DNA from: a virus
IMG/VR virus record: IMGVR_UViG_3300008120_000094
Location: 1 to 43,447 of that record
Direction: 5' to 3' (one strand)
DNA length: 43,447 nucleotides
The first letter of the stretch is position 1, and every line of letters starts with the position of its first letter. The notes beneath the pieces are model-generated. The model worked only from the letters and a program-made list of their open reading frames with translations, had not been told where the DNA came from and did no database searches. This document shows, piece by piece, positions 23,541 to 34,800 of the stretch. The translations under genes and the position numbers were made by a program.

Positions 23541-26500
23541 ATGGCTGATGTAAATGCTAATATTGGCGTACATATTGATACGTCAGCGGCACTGGCAGAA
23601 CTTAAAAACTTACAGCGTCAATTAGCCAACTTCCATTCTTCTGTAGCAAAGAATAGTGCAGCCTCAGCAGCAGCACAAAAGAATCTACAGACTAATCTTT
23701 TAAACGCTATTAATGCCACTGGCAAATTCTCTGCCCAGATGGGGTTGGTAAGAACTTCAACGGAGTCGTTTACTCACGCACTGGAGAAAAATAAACTCTC
23801 TATGCGTGAGTATTTCCGTTATGCAGGCGGATCTACTAAGACATTCGGAAAGTTATTTAGACAAGAGTTTGACACAATTGGCAAGGTAGCCGAAGAGCGT
23901 GTCAAGAAGATGCAGACTCAATATATTAAGATGGGTCGTGATGCATCTGGTGCAATGAAGGCAATGGCAATCACACCAAGAACATTGGATATGAATGATT
24001 ACGCCACAAAAACAGCCTTAGCAGCACAGAAACAAGCATTATTTAATCAGTTAGTTAAGCAGGGTTCTACCAATCTTCTAAACTTTGGTAAGAATACCCA
24101 GTGGGCTGGTCGCCAGTTGATGGTTGGATTTACAGTACCACTTGCATATTTTGGTACAGCAGCAGCAAAAACATTTATGGATCTTGAAGCACAGGCTATT
24201 AAGTTTAAGCGTGTTTATGGTGACATGTTTACAACAACAGATCAAACAACTAAGGCTCTTGCAGATATTGAGGCTCTTGCTAAAGAGTTTACAAAATATG
24301 GAGTTTCTGCAGTTAAGACTATGGAACTTGCTTCACAGGCTGCAGCAATGGGTAAACAGGGTGCGGACCTTACTGCACAAGTAGCAGAAGCAAATAGACT
24401 TGCTGTTCTTGGCGGGGTAGAACAAACACAAGCCCTAGAAACAACTATATCAATTACAAATGCATTTGGTATAGCAGCAGAAGATTTAGCAAAAAAGATT
24501 AACTTCCTTAACGCAGTTGAAAACCAAACTGTTGTATCTATTGAAGATTTAACAATTGCAATTCCAAAGGCTGGACCAGTTGTACAGCAACTTGGCGGAG
24601 ATGTAGAAGATTTAGCATTCTTCCTAACAGCAATGAAGGAAGGTGGAATTAATGCATCAGAAGGTGCTAACGCACTTAAGTCTGGTTTAGCATCATTAAT
24701 TAATCCAACTAAAAAAGCATCTGAAATGCTTGCGGGATATGGAATTAATATTAAGGCAATCGTTGAAGGAAATCAAGGAAATGTAAGACAAACAGTTATT
24801 GACTTTGCAAGAGCGCTTGATACACTTGATCCTCTTAATCGTGCTCGTGCAATTGAACAGTTATTTGGTAAGTTTCAATTTTCACGTTTGTCTACACTAT
24901 TTCAGAACGTAACTAAAGACGGTACACAAGCAAGCAAGGTACTACAACTTGCTGGAGCATCTGTTGAACAACTTGCAATATTGTCAGAAAGAGAATTAAA
25001 AACAGTAGAAGATGCTGTTGGTACACAGTTTAAATCAGCAGTAGAAGAACTTAAATTAGCAATTGCTCCAATTGGAAAGACATTCCTTGAAGCAGTTACA
25101 CCAATTGTTAAAACTATTGGAAACCTTCTTGATAAGTTTAACAACCTTGGAGATGGAACAAAGAAGTTTATTGTAATTGCCTCTACCCTTGTTGGAATTA
25201 TTGGTCCAACATTGTTGATGACATTTGGTTTGCTTGCCAACGGTGTAGCAAATATTATTAAACTATTCCTTGCTCTTCGTGGTGGATTCTTAAAACTTGG
25301 TGGTAATACAAAGATTCTTGCAGAGCAAACTGGATATATGAATGCAGAGCAACTTGAGGCTGCAACAGTTGCTGCATCTCTTAACCAGGCACACACAAGA
25401 TTAACCCAATCATTTACAGCAGAAACATCTGCAGTTAGATTACTTCGTCAAGCATATATTGATGCCACAGTAGCAGCCGCAAACTTTGCTAGAGCAAACC
25501 CAGGCATGATGATGCCAGGTAAGGGTGGCGCTCCAAAGAAATTTGCTAGAGGAACAGCATCTGTTCCAGGCAGTGGAAGAAAAGATAATGTTCCTGCAGT
25601 ATTGATGCCTGGAGAAGCAGTAATACCAACAGATATAGCACAAGATCCACAGTTCCAACCAATTATTGATGCAATGCTTAGTGGAAAACTACAAGCATTT
25701 GGAACTGGAACTGGAGATGCACAACCATTTGCTAATTCTCCACAGTTCCAACCAAAGATGGATCTAAGCGGACCTTCAGCACAGGTTCTTAATACTAACC
25801 CAAGCCAAGTAAATAGACTTGTCCTAGGTTTATCTGGAGTAACACAAGAAAGCAATGAAGCGTTTGCAGCAAGAAGTGCAAAATTGCTTGCAAGAATGCA
25901 AGGAAATAAAGCAACAGTTACTGCAGACGGAATGTTGTCATTTGGTGGTAAAACATATCCTACAACAAGTCAAAAAACTGCACTTGCTCTTAAGAAAAAA
26001 ATTGAACAACTTCTTGCAGATGGATATCAAACAGAAAAAATTGTAAATGCTTTAGATAGAAATGTTGAACGTGGTCGCCCAATGACTGCTTCACAACTTG
26101 ATAGAAGACTTTCTATTGGTAGAGGCTCATCAACTGGAACATCTGCACCATCATCAATTAGAAATCTTGCCAAGCAGTCTCAATCAGGATTTATGTCAGA
26201 GACTCGTGCCATTAAGGAAGTCTTAAGAAGACAAGGCATTGTTTTAACACCACAACAAGAAAAGAATTTATTTAATGTTCAAGCATCTCACATTCAAGAA
26301 GTAAGAAGTGCTGGAGTTAAAGAGTGGAAGGCTAATAACCTAGTAGCAGATTTAGGATATGTAAATAATTACTTAAATACTGTAAAGGGCAAACTTGGTC
26401 AAAATCTACTTGGAATGTCTGACGAACAACTTAAGTCAATGGGAATTGATAGAAATGAACTTAAGAAGTTGCAGTCTGGAACACATCCAACAAATGCTAG

Positions 26501-29500
26501 AGCAGCAGAAACACTACGTGCTGTTGCTAGATATGATGCCTCAATCAATCCTAATTCATATCAAGCAAAGGCTGTGCTTGCAGGACTAGAGTATCGCTCA
26601 AAGAGTAATTTCTATTCACAACCAATGAAGACTTTGGCAGACATAACCCCTACAAAGAAATCAAGAACTAAGACTGGAGTTGTTGATGGTCAAACTGGTA
26701 GAGCAAAGCCAACATCTGTAGGTGTAGTTGGTGGAGGAATTGGGGATAGAAGACAAGTTGCTATCGGTAAGGGCGAAACAGTTCTTAATAAAAAAACAAC
26801 AAATGCAATTCGTAGTGGAAAGCCAGCATTTATTCCAGGTCTTGGCAAGATTAGAATTGCTGGAGCCGAGCAGGGTATTCCAACAGGACAAAAAACTGGA
26901 AGCACTACAGTTGGAGCGGTATCACAATCAGCACAACTATCTCGTGCACAATTAATAGCAGCAACAGAAAAAATAAGTTTAAAGGAAGCCAAGCGTAGGA
27001 TAGCAGCAGAAAGAAAACTTACTACATCTATGGAAGAGTCTACAAAGGCTCAGATGACAACAAAAGAAAAACTAACTCAGTTCAGTTCAAAGGCAGGCGT
27101 TGGAATTGGAGCAATGAGTGGTTTAACAATTGCTGCCTCATTTGCTGGTGGTCAAGTTGGAGAGATGGCACAAAAGATTATGCCATTTGTATTTGGTTTG
27201 CAGGGTATAACAATGCTTCTTCCTATGCTTGCAAATCCTTGGGTAGCAGCCATTGCAGCCATTGCTGTTGTTGGCGGAGTATTTATAAAGATGGCTAAAG
27301 ATGTTGAAAAGGCTAGAAAGGCTGGAGTTGATCTTGCTAAGTCTATGAATATGACATCTGATAAACTTCAAAGTCTTGCAGAAACTACTGGAACTGTAAG
27401 CGCTACAGAAGAGGCAAACAGAAAACGACAAAATGTTTTAACTGGAGAAGATGCAGTACAAAGAAAATTTGGTCAAAACATTCTTGGTAGTGAGTTTGGT
27501 AAAAATCTTTTAGCAGATATCGAAAAGCAAGCAAAGTCTGGTCAAGGAATTCAACAAATTGGTACAAATATTTCTAATAGCCTTGCTTATGCAATTGTTC
27601 AAGGAGTTATAACAACTGATCAAGCAAGAAGTATTGCCTCAGCGCTTGGTGAAGAATTAAAGAGTTATGAAATTCCAGCAATTATTAGTGGAAAATTAAC
27701 AACTCTTCTTGGACCTAATGGCGAAAACCTTGCAACAGATCCACTTAAGATCACTCTTGCAATTCAGCAGGAATCAATGAATAGACAGGCTGATTTCTTT
27801 AAGACTGCCCTTGAACAATCAGTTAGCACTGTAACATTTACCAATGTTGGTCAAGTTATTGGTGGAGGAATTACTGCAGCAGTTGGTGGGCTTATGGCAG
27901 CAGCAGGTGTTCCAGCGCTTGCTGCAGGAGGTCTTCCAGGTGCAGGATTACTTGCTGGTGGAACTGCTCTTACTGCAGCAGGATCAGCAAGCGTTGCCGC
28001 TGGACTATCAGATCAAAATAAACGTAGAGAAGTAAATGCTGAACTAGGTGCTGCAGCACTTCAACTTGGTTTAGAGCAAGTAACAATGAATAATGGTCTT
28101 GTCGACTCACTTAATAAACAATATGACATTAAAGTTAAAATGGCTAAAACAGATGCTGAAATTAAAACAATTGAAGCAGAAAGAAAAGCAGCACTTGATA
28201 CTCTAAATGCTAAAAATGCTGAAGCCCTAAATCTTCTTATTGCACAAAAAGATGCTTTTGGTCCAGAAATATTTACAAAAGGAATTAATGCAGCAATAGA
28301 TGCGCTCTATAAAGAAGGACCTATGAAGGTTTTTGCTGATGAAGCAAAGAAAGCCATGGATGGAATAAAAGACGCAGACTTTAAGGCAATGCTACAAGTT
28401 CAGTTTGCTAGTGGTTCACTTGACCCAGTAACTATAATGAAACTTGCAAATAACGAAAATCTTGAAAGCCAGTTTACAGTTCTTGTTGAAACACAAGGTA
28501 GTGAAAATGCAAATCTAGTAATGCAATTACTTATGAAGGCTGGAGTAACAGATACAAATCTTCCAATCTTTATGGATATCTTAAATAAAGATCCAAAGAA
28601 TTTTGATAAAAATATGAATGCTATTGCAACTCTTGCTAATATGCAGCAAAAGTATGGAATTACTATTGATGTTAATGATGATGGAGCAACACAAATAAAA
28701 GAAGTTGTTGCAATAACTGAAAAATTAGCAGGAATAACTGGAGAAGAATTAACCAAAGAGGCATTTCTTAATTTAGGCATTACTGGAGATATGACATCTG
28801 CAGAATTTGATAAGTTATGGACAACTTTGGTTGGTACTTCTAAAACAATTAATAAGAGTGTGATTGTTGACTTTGTTGCTGCTGGAGATAGAAATGTACT
28901 GTCTGCATATCTTGCTGCACAAGGAATTACTCAACTTAGAGGTAGGGGTGCCGCTGCACAAAAGAAGAAGTACATGGATGCAGCAAAGGCTGACCTTGTT
29001 GGAAGACAAGGGAAGGTAGATCCAAACGCTATTCCTGGCGGTACAGGTGGAACAGGTGGAGACACAGGCTCAAGAGATACAACACTTGATGATATTTTAA
29101 ATAGACTGAAAATGGTTCGTAAGGCATCAATTAATGCTACTGGAGGAATTAATGAACTGCTCAAGGTTACAAAAGGCAAAGGATTAACTCAATTTGGTGG
29201 AGTAATGCAAAACCTTATGAACCAAGCACCTGGAGCAATGAATAGAGAGTTCCTTGATTTTATTAATCAAATGGACGATAAGACTCGTAAAACATATATG
29301 ACCATTAAAAATGGTCAGCCAGTATTAACTGCACAAGGCAAGGCTCTTAAAGAAGCATTTGATGAAGCAGTAATTGGAGAATACCAACTTACACAATCAC
29401 AAACTGTAGATTCTACAAAGGCTCAGTGGAATGCATTTATGAAACTAAAGGCTGCTGGAATAGATGCTGCACAAGCAATTGAAATGGTTGCAGATGCCGA

Positions 29501-31208
29501 ACTTGCCGTAGCAATAAATGGAAAAGACATTAGTTCTGAAGAGTTAAAGAAAATGGCTACTGATGCTAAGGCTGCAGCACAGGCAGTTAAAGACTTACAG
29601 CAAGACCTTAACATGCAAACCAGAGAGGGTCAGTTCCAAATATTCCAAGATTCATTTGGTGCGGCAATGGATTATTTTGATGCACAATCAGCACTTGTTG
29701 AACAAGAAAGAAACGCTGCTCCAGCATATAAAGAACTAACAAAAGAGATAGATGCTCAAACAGCAGCAATAGATGCAGCAGAAAAAGTTATTAGTGATTA
29801 TCAAGATAAAATTGGCAACCTTCAGTATGACCTAGAATATAACACTGTCTATGGAGCAAGAATAATAGATAATCTTAATGCACAGATTGATACCTTAAAT
29901 AGAACTGCTGATATTAATTTTGATAGACCGCTTGCAAACTTAAGTGATGAATCTAACATTCTTTCAAATACTTTAGGACTTATTGATAGAGCAGAAGAAA
30001 GCATTAATAAAAAATATGATGCCCAAGAAGAAGCCTTGTCAAAAATTTCACAACTTAACTCTGAAATTGCAGCACAAGAAAAACAAAGACTTACACTTGC
30101 TGATGCATTAAGTCAAGGAGATATTGCCGCCGCCGCTGCTGCTGCTCAAGAAATGAGGGCAACGGCTGCAGAGGCTGCATCACGTAGATCATCTGGAGTT
30201 CTTGCTGCTGCACGAGAAGCAGAGATTGGTGCAGTATCAGTTAGCGGAATGACAAGGGTTCAAATTGAAGAGCGTCAGTTCCAAATTGGTCAACAAACAT
30301 TTGCACTAGAACAACAACGTCAAGTTATTGAAGCACAGATCCTTGCTATACAAGATCAGATTTATGCTAAAGAACTTCTTCGTGAGCCAATTAATAAAAA
30401 GATTAGAGATTATCAATTTGATATAGATAAGAAGCAACGTGAATCTTTAGTACCAGCACAACAGGCTCTTGAAAAAGCAACTCTTGCTAAAGAGCAATAT
30501 GAGAAACAAACTGATGCACTTATTAAGAGCATTACTTACCAAGGTCAGACAAAAGATCAGTGGGTAATTATTAATACAGAATTAACTGCTGTAGAGTCTA
30601 AAATGAAGGCTGTTGAAGCAGAAACAAGTAAGTCTGCTAAAAACACAGCAGCAATTCTTGCTTCTTGGCAGGCACTAAAGAGTAAGACTATTACCCTTAC
30701 AGAAAATGTAAATAGAATTATTACAACAACAAATATTGTTAATACTGTTTATACAAGCAGTGGAGGTGGCGGTAGTAGTACACAAAAGAAAATGTATGGT
30801 GGAAAGATTATGCCAATGAACTATGGCGGAATGGTTCCTAAGTATTTTGCTGCAGGTGGTAGAGTTGGATCTGATTCAGTTCCAGCAATGCTTACCCCTG
30901 GAGAGTTTGTAATGAATAAGGCTGCAACCAAGAGATTTGGTCCAATGCTTAATCAGATGAATAATTCTAAGTTCCCTTCAATGATTGAAGATATGACTCC
31001 AGCAGTTTATTCATCTAATAATTCATCTGTAGTGATGCCAACAATAACATCTGTAGCAACAACAGTTTCAGACAGTTCTACGACCATGTATAATTATAAT
31101 ATTGGAATTACAGTTCCACAATCAAATGCAAGTTCTAACGATATTGCTAGAGCAGTAATGGGTCAGATTAAGTATATTGATTCACAGAGAATTAGAGGAC
31201 AAAGATAA
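23541..31208 (+). CDS. Tape measure protein
   Basis: A 2555-aa protein that sets tail length and is ejected into the cell during infection. Residues 1 to about 120 are coiled-coil-like (SAALAELKNLQRQLANFHSS). A TP901-type core follows (ATKTALAAQKQALFNQLVKQ, FTKYGVSAVKTMELASQAAA, LTAMKEGGINASEGANALKS). Hydrophobic, membrane-compatible segments lie near 540-585, 1185-1255 and 1434-1490. Three related short motifs occur: VPAVLMPGEAVIP (about 690), VAIGKGETVLNKK (about 1075) and VPAMLTPGEFVMNK (about 2450). A long helical stretch with Gln/Glu-rich coiled coil lies near 2050-2320. AAAAGAGGTG sits 7 nt before the ATG; a nearby ATG at 23537 is out of frame. No obvious peptidase domain is visible. 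Confidence 0.95.
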   Translation: MADVNANIGVHIDTSAALAELKNLQRQLANFHSSVAKNSAASAAAQKNLQTNLLNAINATGKFSAQMGLVRTSTESFTHALEKNKLSMREYFRYAGGSTKTFGKLFRQEFDTIGKVAEERVKKMQTQYIKMGRDASGAMKAMAITPRTLDMNDYATKTALAAQKQALFNQLVKQGSTNLLNFGKNTQWAGRQLMVGFTVPLAYFGTAAAKTFMDLEAQAIKFKRVYGDMFTTTDQTTKALADIEALAKEFTKYGVSAVKTMELASQAAAMGKQGADLTAQVAEANRLAVLGGVEQTQALETTISITNAFGIAAEDLAKKINFLNAVENQTVVSIEDLTIAIPKAGPVVQQLGGDVEDLAFFLTAMKEGGINASEGANALKSGLASLINPTKKASEMLAGYGINIKAIVEGNQGNVRQTVIDFARALDTLDPLNRARAIEQLFGKFQFSRLSTLFQNVTKDGTQASKVLQLAGASVEQLAILSERELKTVEDAVGTQFKSAVEELKLAIAPIGKTFLEAVTPIVKTIGNLLDKFNNLGDGTKKFIVIASTLVGIIGPTLLMTFGLLANGVANIIKLFLALRGGFLKLGGNTKILAEQTGYMNAEQLEAATVAASLNQAHTRLTQSFTAETSAVRLLRQAYIDATVAAANFARANPGMMMPGKGGAPKKFARGTASVPGSGRKDNVPAVLMPGEAVIPTDIAQDPQFQPIIDAMLSGKLQAFGTGTGDAQPFANSPQFQPKMDLSGPSAQVLNTNPSQVNRLVLGLSGVTQESNEAFAARSAKLLARMQGNKATVTADGMLSFGGKTYPTTSQKTALALKKKIEQLLADGYQTEKIVNALDRNVERGRPMTASQLDRRLSIGRGSSTGTSAPSSIRNLAKQSQSGFMSETRAIKEVLRRQGIVLTPQQEKNLFNVQASHIQEVRSAGVKEWKANNLVADLGYVNNYLNTVKGKLGQNLLGMSDEQLKSMGIDRNELKKLQSGTHPTNARAAETLRAVARYDASINPNSYQAKAVLAGLEYRSKSNFYSQPMKTLADITPTKKSRTKTGVVDGQTGRAKPTSVGVVGGGIGDRRQVAIGKGETVLNKKTTNAIRSGKPAFIPGLGKIRIAGAEQGIPTGQKTGSTTVGAVSQSAQLSRAQLIAATEKISLKEAKRRIAAERKLTTSMEESTKAQMTTKEKLTQFSSKAGVGIGAMSGLTIAASFAGGQVGEMAQKIMPFVFGLQGITMLLPMLANPWVAAIAAIAVVGGVFIKMAKDVEKARKAGVDLAKSMNMTSDKLQSLAETTGTVSATEEANRKRQNVLTGEDAVQRKFGQNILGSEFGKNLLADIEKQAKSGQGIQQIGTNISNSLAYAIVQGVITTDQARSIASALGEELKSYEIPAIISGKLTTLLGPNGENLATDPLKITLAIQQESMNRQADFFKTALEQSVSTVTFTNVGQVIGGGITAAVGGLMAAAGVPALAAGGLPGAGLLAGGTALTAAGSASVAAGLSDQNKRREVNAELGAAALQLGLEQVTMNNGLVDSLNKQYDIKVKMAKTDAEIKTIEAERKAALDTLNAKNAEALNLLIAQKDAFGPEIFTKGINAAIDALYKEGPMKVFADEAKKAMDGIKDADFKAMLQVQFASGSLDPVTIMKLANNENLESQFTVLVETQGSENANLVMQLLMKAGVTDTNLPIFMDILNKDPKNFDKNMNAIATLANMQQKYGITIDVNDDGATQIKEVVAITEKLAGITGEELTKEAFLNLGITGDMTSAEFDKLWTTLVGTSKTINKSVIVDFVAAGDRNVLSAYLAAQGITQLRGRGAAAQKKKYMDAAKADLVGRQGKVDPNAIPGGTGGTGGDTGSRDTTLDDILNRLKMVRKASINATGGINELLKVTKGKGLTQFGGVMQNLMNQAPGAMNREFLDFINQMDDKTRKTYMTIKNGQPVLTAQGKALKEAFDEAVIGEYQLTQSQTVDSTKAQWNAFMKLKAAGIDAAQAIEMVADAELAVAINGKDISSEELKKMATDAKAAAQAVKDLQQDLNMQTREGQFQIFQDSFGAAMDYFDAQSALVEQERNAAPAYKELTKEIDAQTAAIDAAEKVISDYQDKIGNLQYDLEYNTVYGARIIDNLNAQIDTLNRTADINFDRPLANLSDESNILSNTLGLIDRAEESINKKYDAQEEALSKISQLNSEIAAQEKQRLTLADALSQGDIAAAAAAAQEMRATAAEAASRRSSGVLAAAREAEIGAVSVSGMTRVQIEERQFQIGQQTFALEQQRQVIEAQILAIQDQIYAKELLREPINKKIRDYQFDIDKKQRESLVPAQQALEKATLAKEQYEKQTDALIKSITYQGQTKDQWVIINTELTAVESKMKAVEAETSKSAKNTAAILASWQALKSKTITLTENVNRIITTTNIVNTVYTSSGGGGSSTQKKMYGGKIMPMNYGGMVPKYFAAGGRVGSDSVPAMLTPGEFVMNKAATKRFGPMLNQMNNSKFPSMIEDMTPAVYSSNNSSVVMPTITSVATTVSDSSTTMYNYNIGITVPQSNASSNDIARAVMGQIKYIDSQRIRGQR

Positions 31209-31849
31209 TGGCTACCGCAGCATATTTAACAGGTCGTCGTAGATATCAACGCCCACAGGCTTTACTTTGGTCTGAGAACGCAGGAACCTTGGTAGATGGA
31301 GTTTATGTACCAACAGGCTATGAAATAGGCGTAGATGCCCCAGAGGGGGCTGATGAAGCCCTTCTAGACCAGTTCTTAATACTTTCTGACCATAATCGAG
31401 GGGAACTTCAATTTAAACCAGTAAGAATAGAACAACGTCAAAGAACCATCAATGGTAGGATGAGGTCTTATCATATTGCCGACAAGTTAACTATGTCATT
31501 ATCTTGGAATCTATTGCCATCTAGAGGTTTTCATTTACCAGCAGATTTTAATCCAACAACTGGTGCTTCACCATATAAAAATGTTGCTGGTCAAGAGTAC
31601 ACAGCAGATGGTGGAGCAGGTGGAGTAGAGTTATTGGATTGGTATGAAAACCATAAGGGTCCATTCTGGATGTATTTGGCATATGATAAATATAATAACT
31701 TTGGTAAAGATAGTGCTGCTTATGGTCATCTAGCACAATATAATCAAATTATGCAGGTATACTTTGCTGACTTCAACTATACTGTCGTAAAACGTGGTGG
31801 TGGTAACCATGATCTTTGGAATATTTCGGTAACGCTGGAAGAGGTCTAA
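31208..31849 (+). CDS. Putative distal tail/minor tail protein
   Basis: A 213-aa protein, 1-nt overlap with the tape measure stop (TAATG). It begins ATAAYLTGRRRYQRPQALLW and has a conserved-looking beta core (KLTMSLSWNLLPSRGFHLPA) and a C-terminal beta segment (YFADFNYTVVKRGGGNHDLW) ending NISVTLEEV. The pattern of a short beta protein right after the tape measure, ending with a strand of this kind, fits distal tail proteins (Dit-type hub). It is probably the ring at the tail tip on which the next protein assembles. Confidence 0.55.
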   Translation: MATAAYLTGRRRYQRPQALLWSENAGTLVDGVYVPTGYEIGVDAPEGADEALLDQFLILSDHNRGELQFKPVRIEQRQRTINGRMRSYHIADKLTMSLSWNLLPSRGFHLPADFNPTTGASPYKNVAGQEYTADGGAGGVELLDWYENHKGPFWMYLAYDKYNNFGKDSAAYGHLAQYNQIMQVYFADFNYTVVKRGGGNHDLWNISVTLEEV

Positions 31850-31850
31850 A

Positions 31851-34800
31851 GTGTTTGTAAATGAAGCGCTAAAGACACACCTAGAAACATCTGCAACAGT
31901 TAGACTTCAGTCATTAGTTTTGGCTGAGTGGAATATGAATATGCCAGACAATATTTATAAACTTGGCAACTATAGGTATAGACCATTAGACAGTTCTTCA
32001 CAATATTTTACACTACCAAATGATTTTGACCAACTAGATGCTGGAAATTATTTTACTGGAGCAACAGATGCCGATGTAGTAATTGATGGTGGTTTTACAA
32101 ATTCAAATGTGCCTCAGTTATTTACATCAACTAAAGATAAGATGAAGATGATATATTCTTTAGAAGATTGCTTAAAGCCATTTAGACCTAGATCAGGTAT
32201 TAATAAACCACTATATTTTAATAATAAATTTTTAGCAAACTCTGGTGCATCAATGGCACAAAGACCAAGATATTATATGCCTTCTAGGTATGATGAGTTT
32301 AAGTATTGGACATCATATAGAACAGAAAATAATATTGAAAGAGGCATTGCTAAAAATATTTCTAATGGCTTGTACTATATTGATGATGCTGTTCCATTTG
32401 TTGTATATAAAGAAAACGTTCCAACCAATAGAATTATTATTAAAATGCAGACAAACATTGGTGATGTTAATTTAGGTCCATTTATTAATGGAACTTCTTC
32501 AATAGCAGATCCATTATTTGGAACTGCAAATAAAACAACTCCCACAAGATGGAAGGTTCAGTACCTTAAGGGTAATAGTTGGGTAGATGCATATTCATTT
32601 AGAGAAAATGACACAAGAGCATCGGGAGAACCAATCATAGATACAGATGGATACGTTGAACTTGAATATGGTTTAATTATTCCAGAAGAGTATCAGTCTT
32701 CTTTTGTATTTGCAGAAACACTATCTTCAGACACATTGCTTCCAGAAACAAGCGTAGAAGGTTATGCCTACCTTGTTATTGAAAACGAAGGGGATCGTGG
32801 AACATTCTATATCTGGACTAATGGAGACTATGCAACATTTACACCACAGTATGGATGGCAGTTAGGTTCAGAAGAGGTAGCAAATAACACTAATTTTGTA
32901 ACTGATTTAACATCCCCAGACTCATTTGACAATGATATAGACGGAGACGTAACTTATAGAGAATTCCAATATATACGTGGAATGCGTATAGTCGTTGATG
33001 TTATGAATAAGTTTGATTCTACTTTTGATTTAATTGAGATGTCTCCAAGATTAATTGTTGATATTTCTGATAAAGTTACTGACTTTAGAATTACTAAAAC
33101 ACTTTCTGATATTGGGATTACATCTTTGCCAGTTGGACAGTTGCTTGCATCTAACGGAGAGATATCTTTGTTTGATGATGACCAAGCATTTAATGATCAA
33201 AATTCTTCAAGCATTGTTTCAGAATATGTAAGAAAAAACATCAAATTTAATTTTTATGAAGTAATCTTAGGTGTAAATGGGTTTGATTATTATGTTCCTA
33301 TCAAAACTTTATACTCAGAGGGTTTTCCACAAGCAGATGTAACTGCAGGAACAATATCTATCCAGTTAAGAGATTTTTTCTTTTTCTTAGAATCTATGTC
33401 AGCACCAAGACTATTAACTACCCAAACATCTTTAAGTTATGCAATAACAACACTTCTTGATTATATTGGTTTTACAAACTATACCTTTAGACGTGTTACT
33501 GGAGAGTCAGACCCAATCATTCCATATTTTTTTGTTGCTCCAGATCAAAATGTTGCACAAGTTTTAAATCAATTGGCACTTGCCACTCAGACAGCAATGT
33601 TTTTTGATGAATACAATAACTTTGTAGTTATGAGTAAAGACTATTTAATGCCAACAGTAGATCAGAGATCAACAGACTTCGTTTTGTCTGGATCAAATAA
33701 TCAAACAGATACTGGCGTTATTGAAAATTCTACATCTGGAAATCTTCCTAATATTATATCTATTGCATCAAAAGATAAAAAGATTTATAACGATGGAAAG
33801 ATAAACTATACAACTAGATATATTCAAAGATCATACGGAAGCATTAGACAGTCCAGCATGGTTGATCAAAATAAAACTTGGATATATAAACCATCTTTGC
33901 TTTGGGAAGTATCTGGAACTGAAAATACTAAAACAATAAATGAAATTGCATCTAAGCAAGGAGCATATGTTTTAGGAGCAATGCCACTAAACTCTATTAT
34001 TCCTGCGGTAGCACCAACAGTAGTCAATCATGCTATAACAAATAATGTGATTGATCTTGGAGAAAATATATATTGGATAACAAGATACAATGGGTATCTA
34101 TATTCAAATGGTGAAGTAATAAAGTATGATGCCGCAGAGTTTAGTATAACTGGGGTAGGCAATGTCTGGATTAGCAGTAACCAAGAGTACCAAAGATATT
34201 TTGCATCAATACCATTTAATGGAAAAATTTATCCAACGGGACTAATAAGAATATATACAACACCATACTATGAAACAGTCGATGGCATAACAAGGCTACA
34301 AAATGGTGCTGTAGTAGACCATGGTCGTGGTCAATTTGGAACAACGATAGTTGAACATACAGCAGGTATTAGCGATTACTGGTCTAATAATGACTATGTT
34401 CGTGGATGTAATATGCAAGCGGGATACATGTTTACAACACAGTTAGATGAAGATGTTACCTATCCATCAACTACGCTTGGCGCAGCAGGTGTTGACAATG
34501 TTCTTGCCAGACAAACAACTCGTAATGGTATTATAAAAAACTTTATGTCAAATAATTATTTAACAGAAACACAGGTAAATAATTTAAAGAGCACTGAAAC
34601 TGGAACTATTCAGTCATCAGCATTAGTTATGAATGGTCCATCATTTAAAACTACAGATACGCCACTCAACTTTGTTTCTTATGTATATAAGTCATTAAAT
34701 AATGCTTACAAACACTTTGGCACAAGGGTTAGAATTATTGGTAAAATAGAAAACAATACAAGTAGAACACAAACTCCAATAGGTAGTACAACCTACTATC

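Noticed and set aside
25448-25855. Long antisense open frames, for example here and at 7310-7786 and 36483-36800
   Set aside because: They mirror real genes on the + strand, have no ribosome binding sites, and follow from codon bias or repeats.
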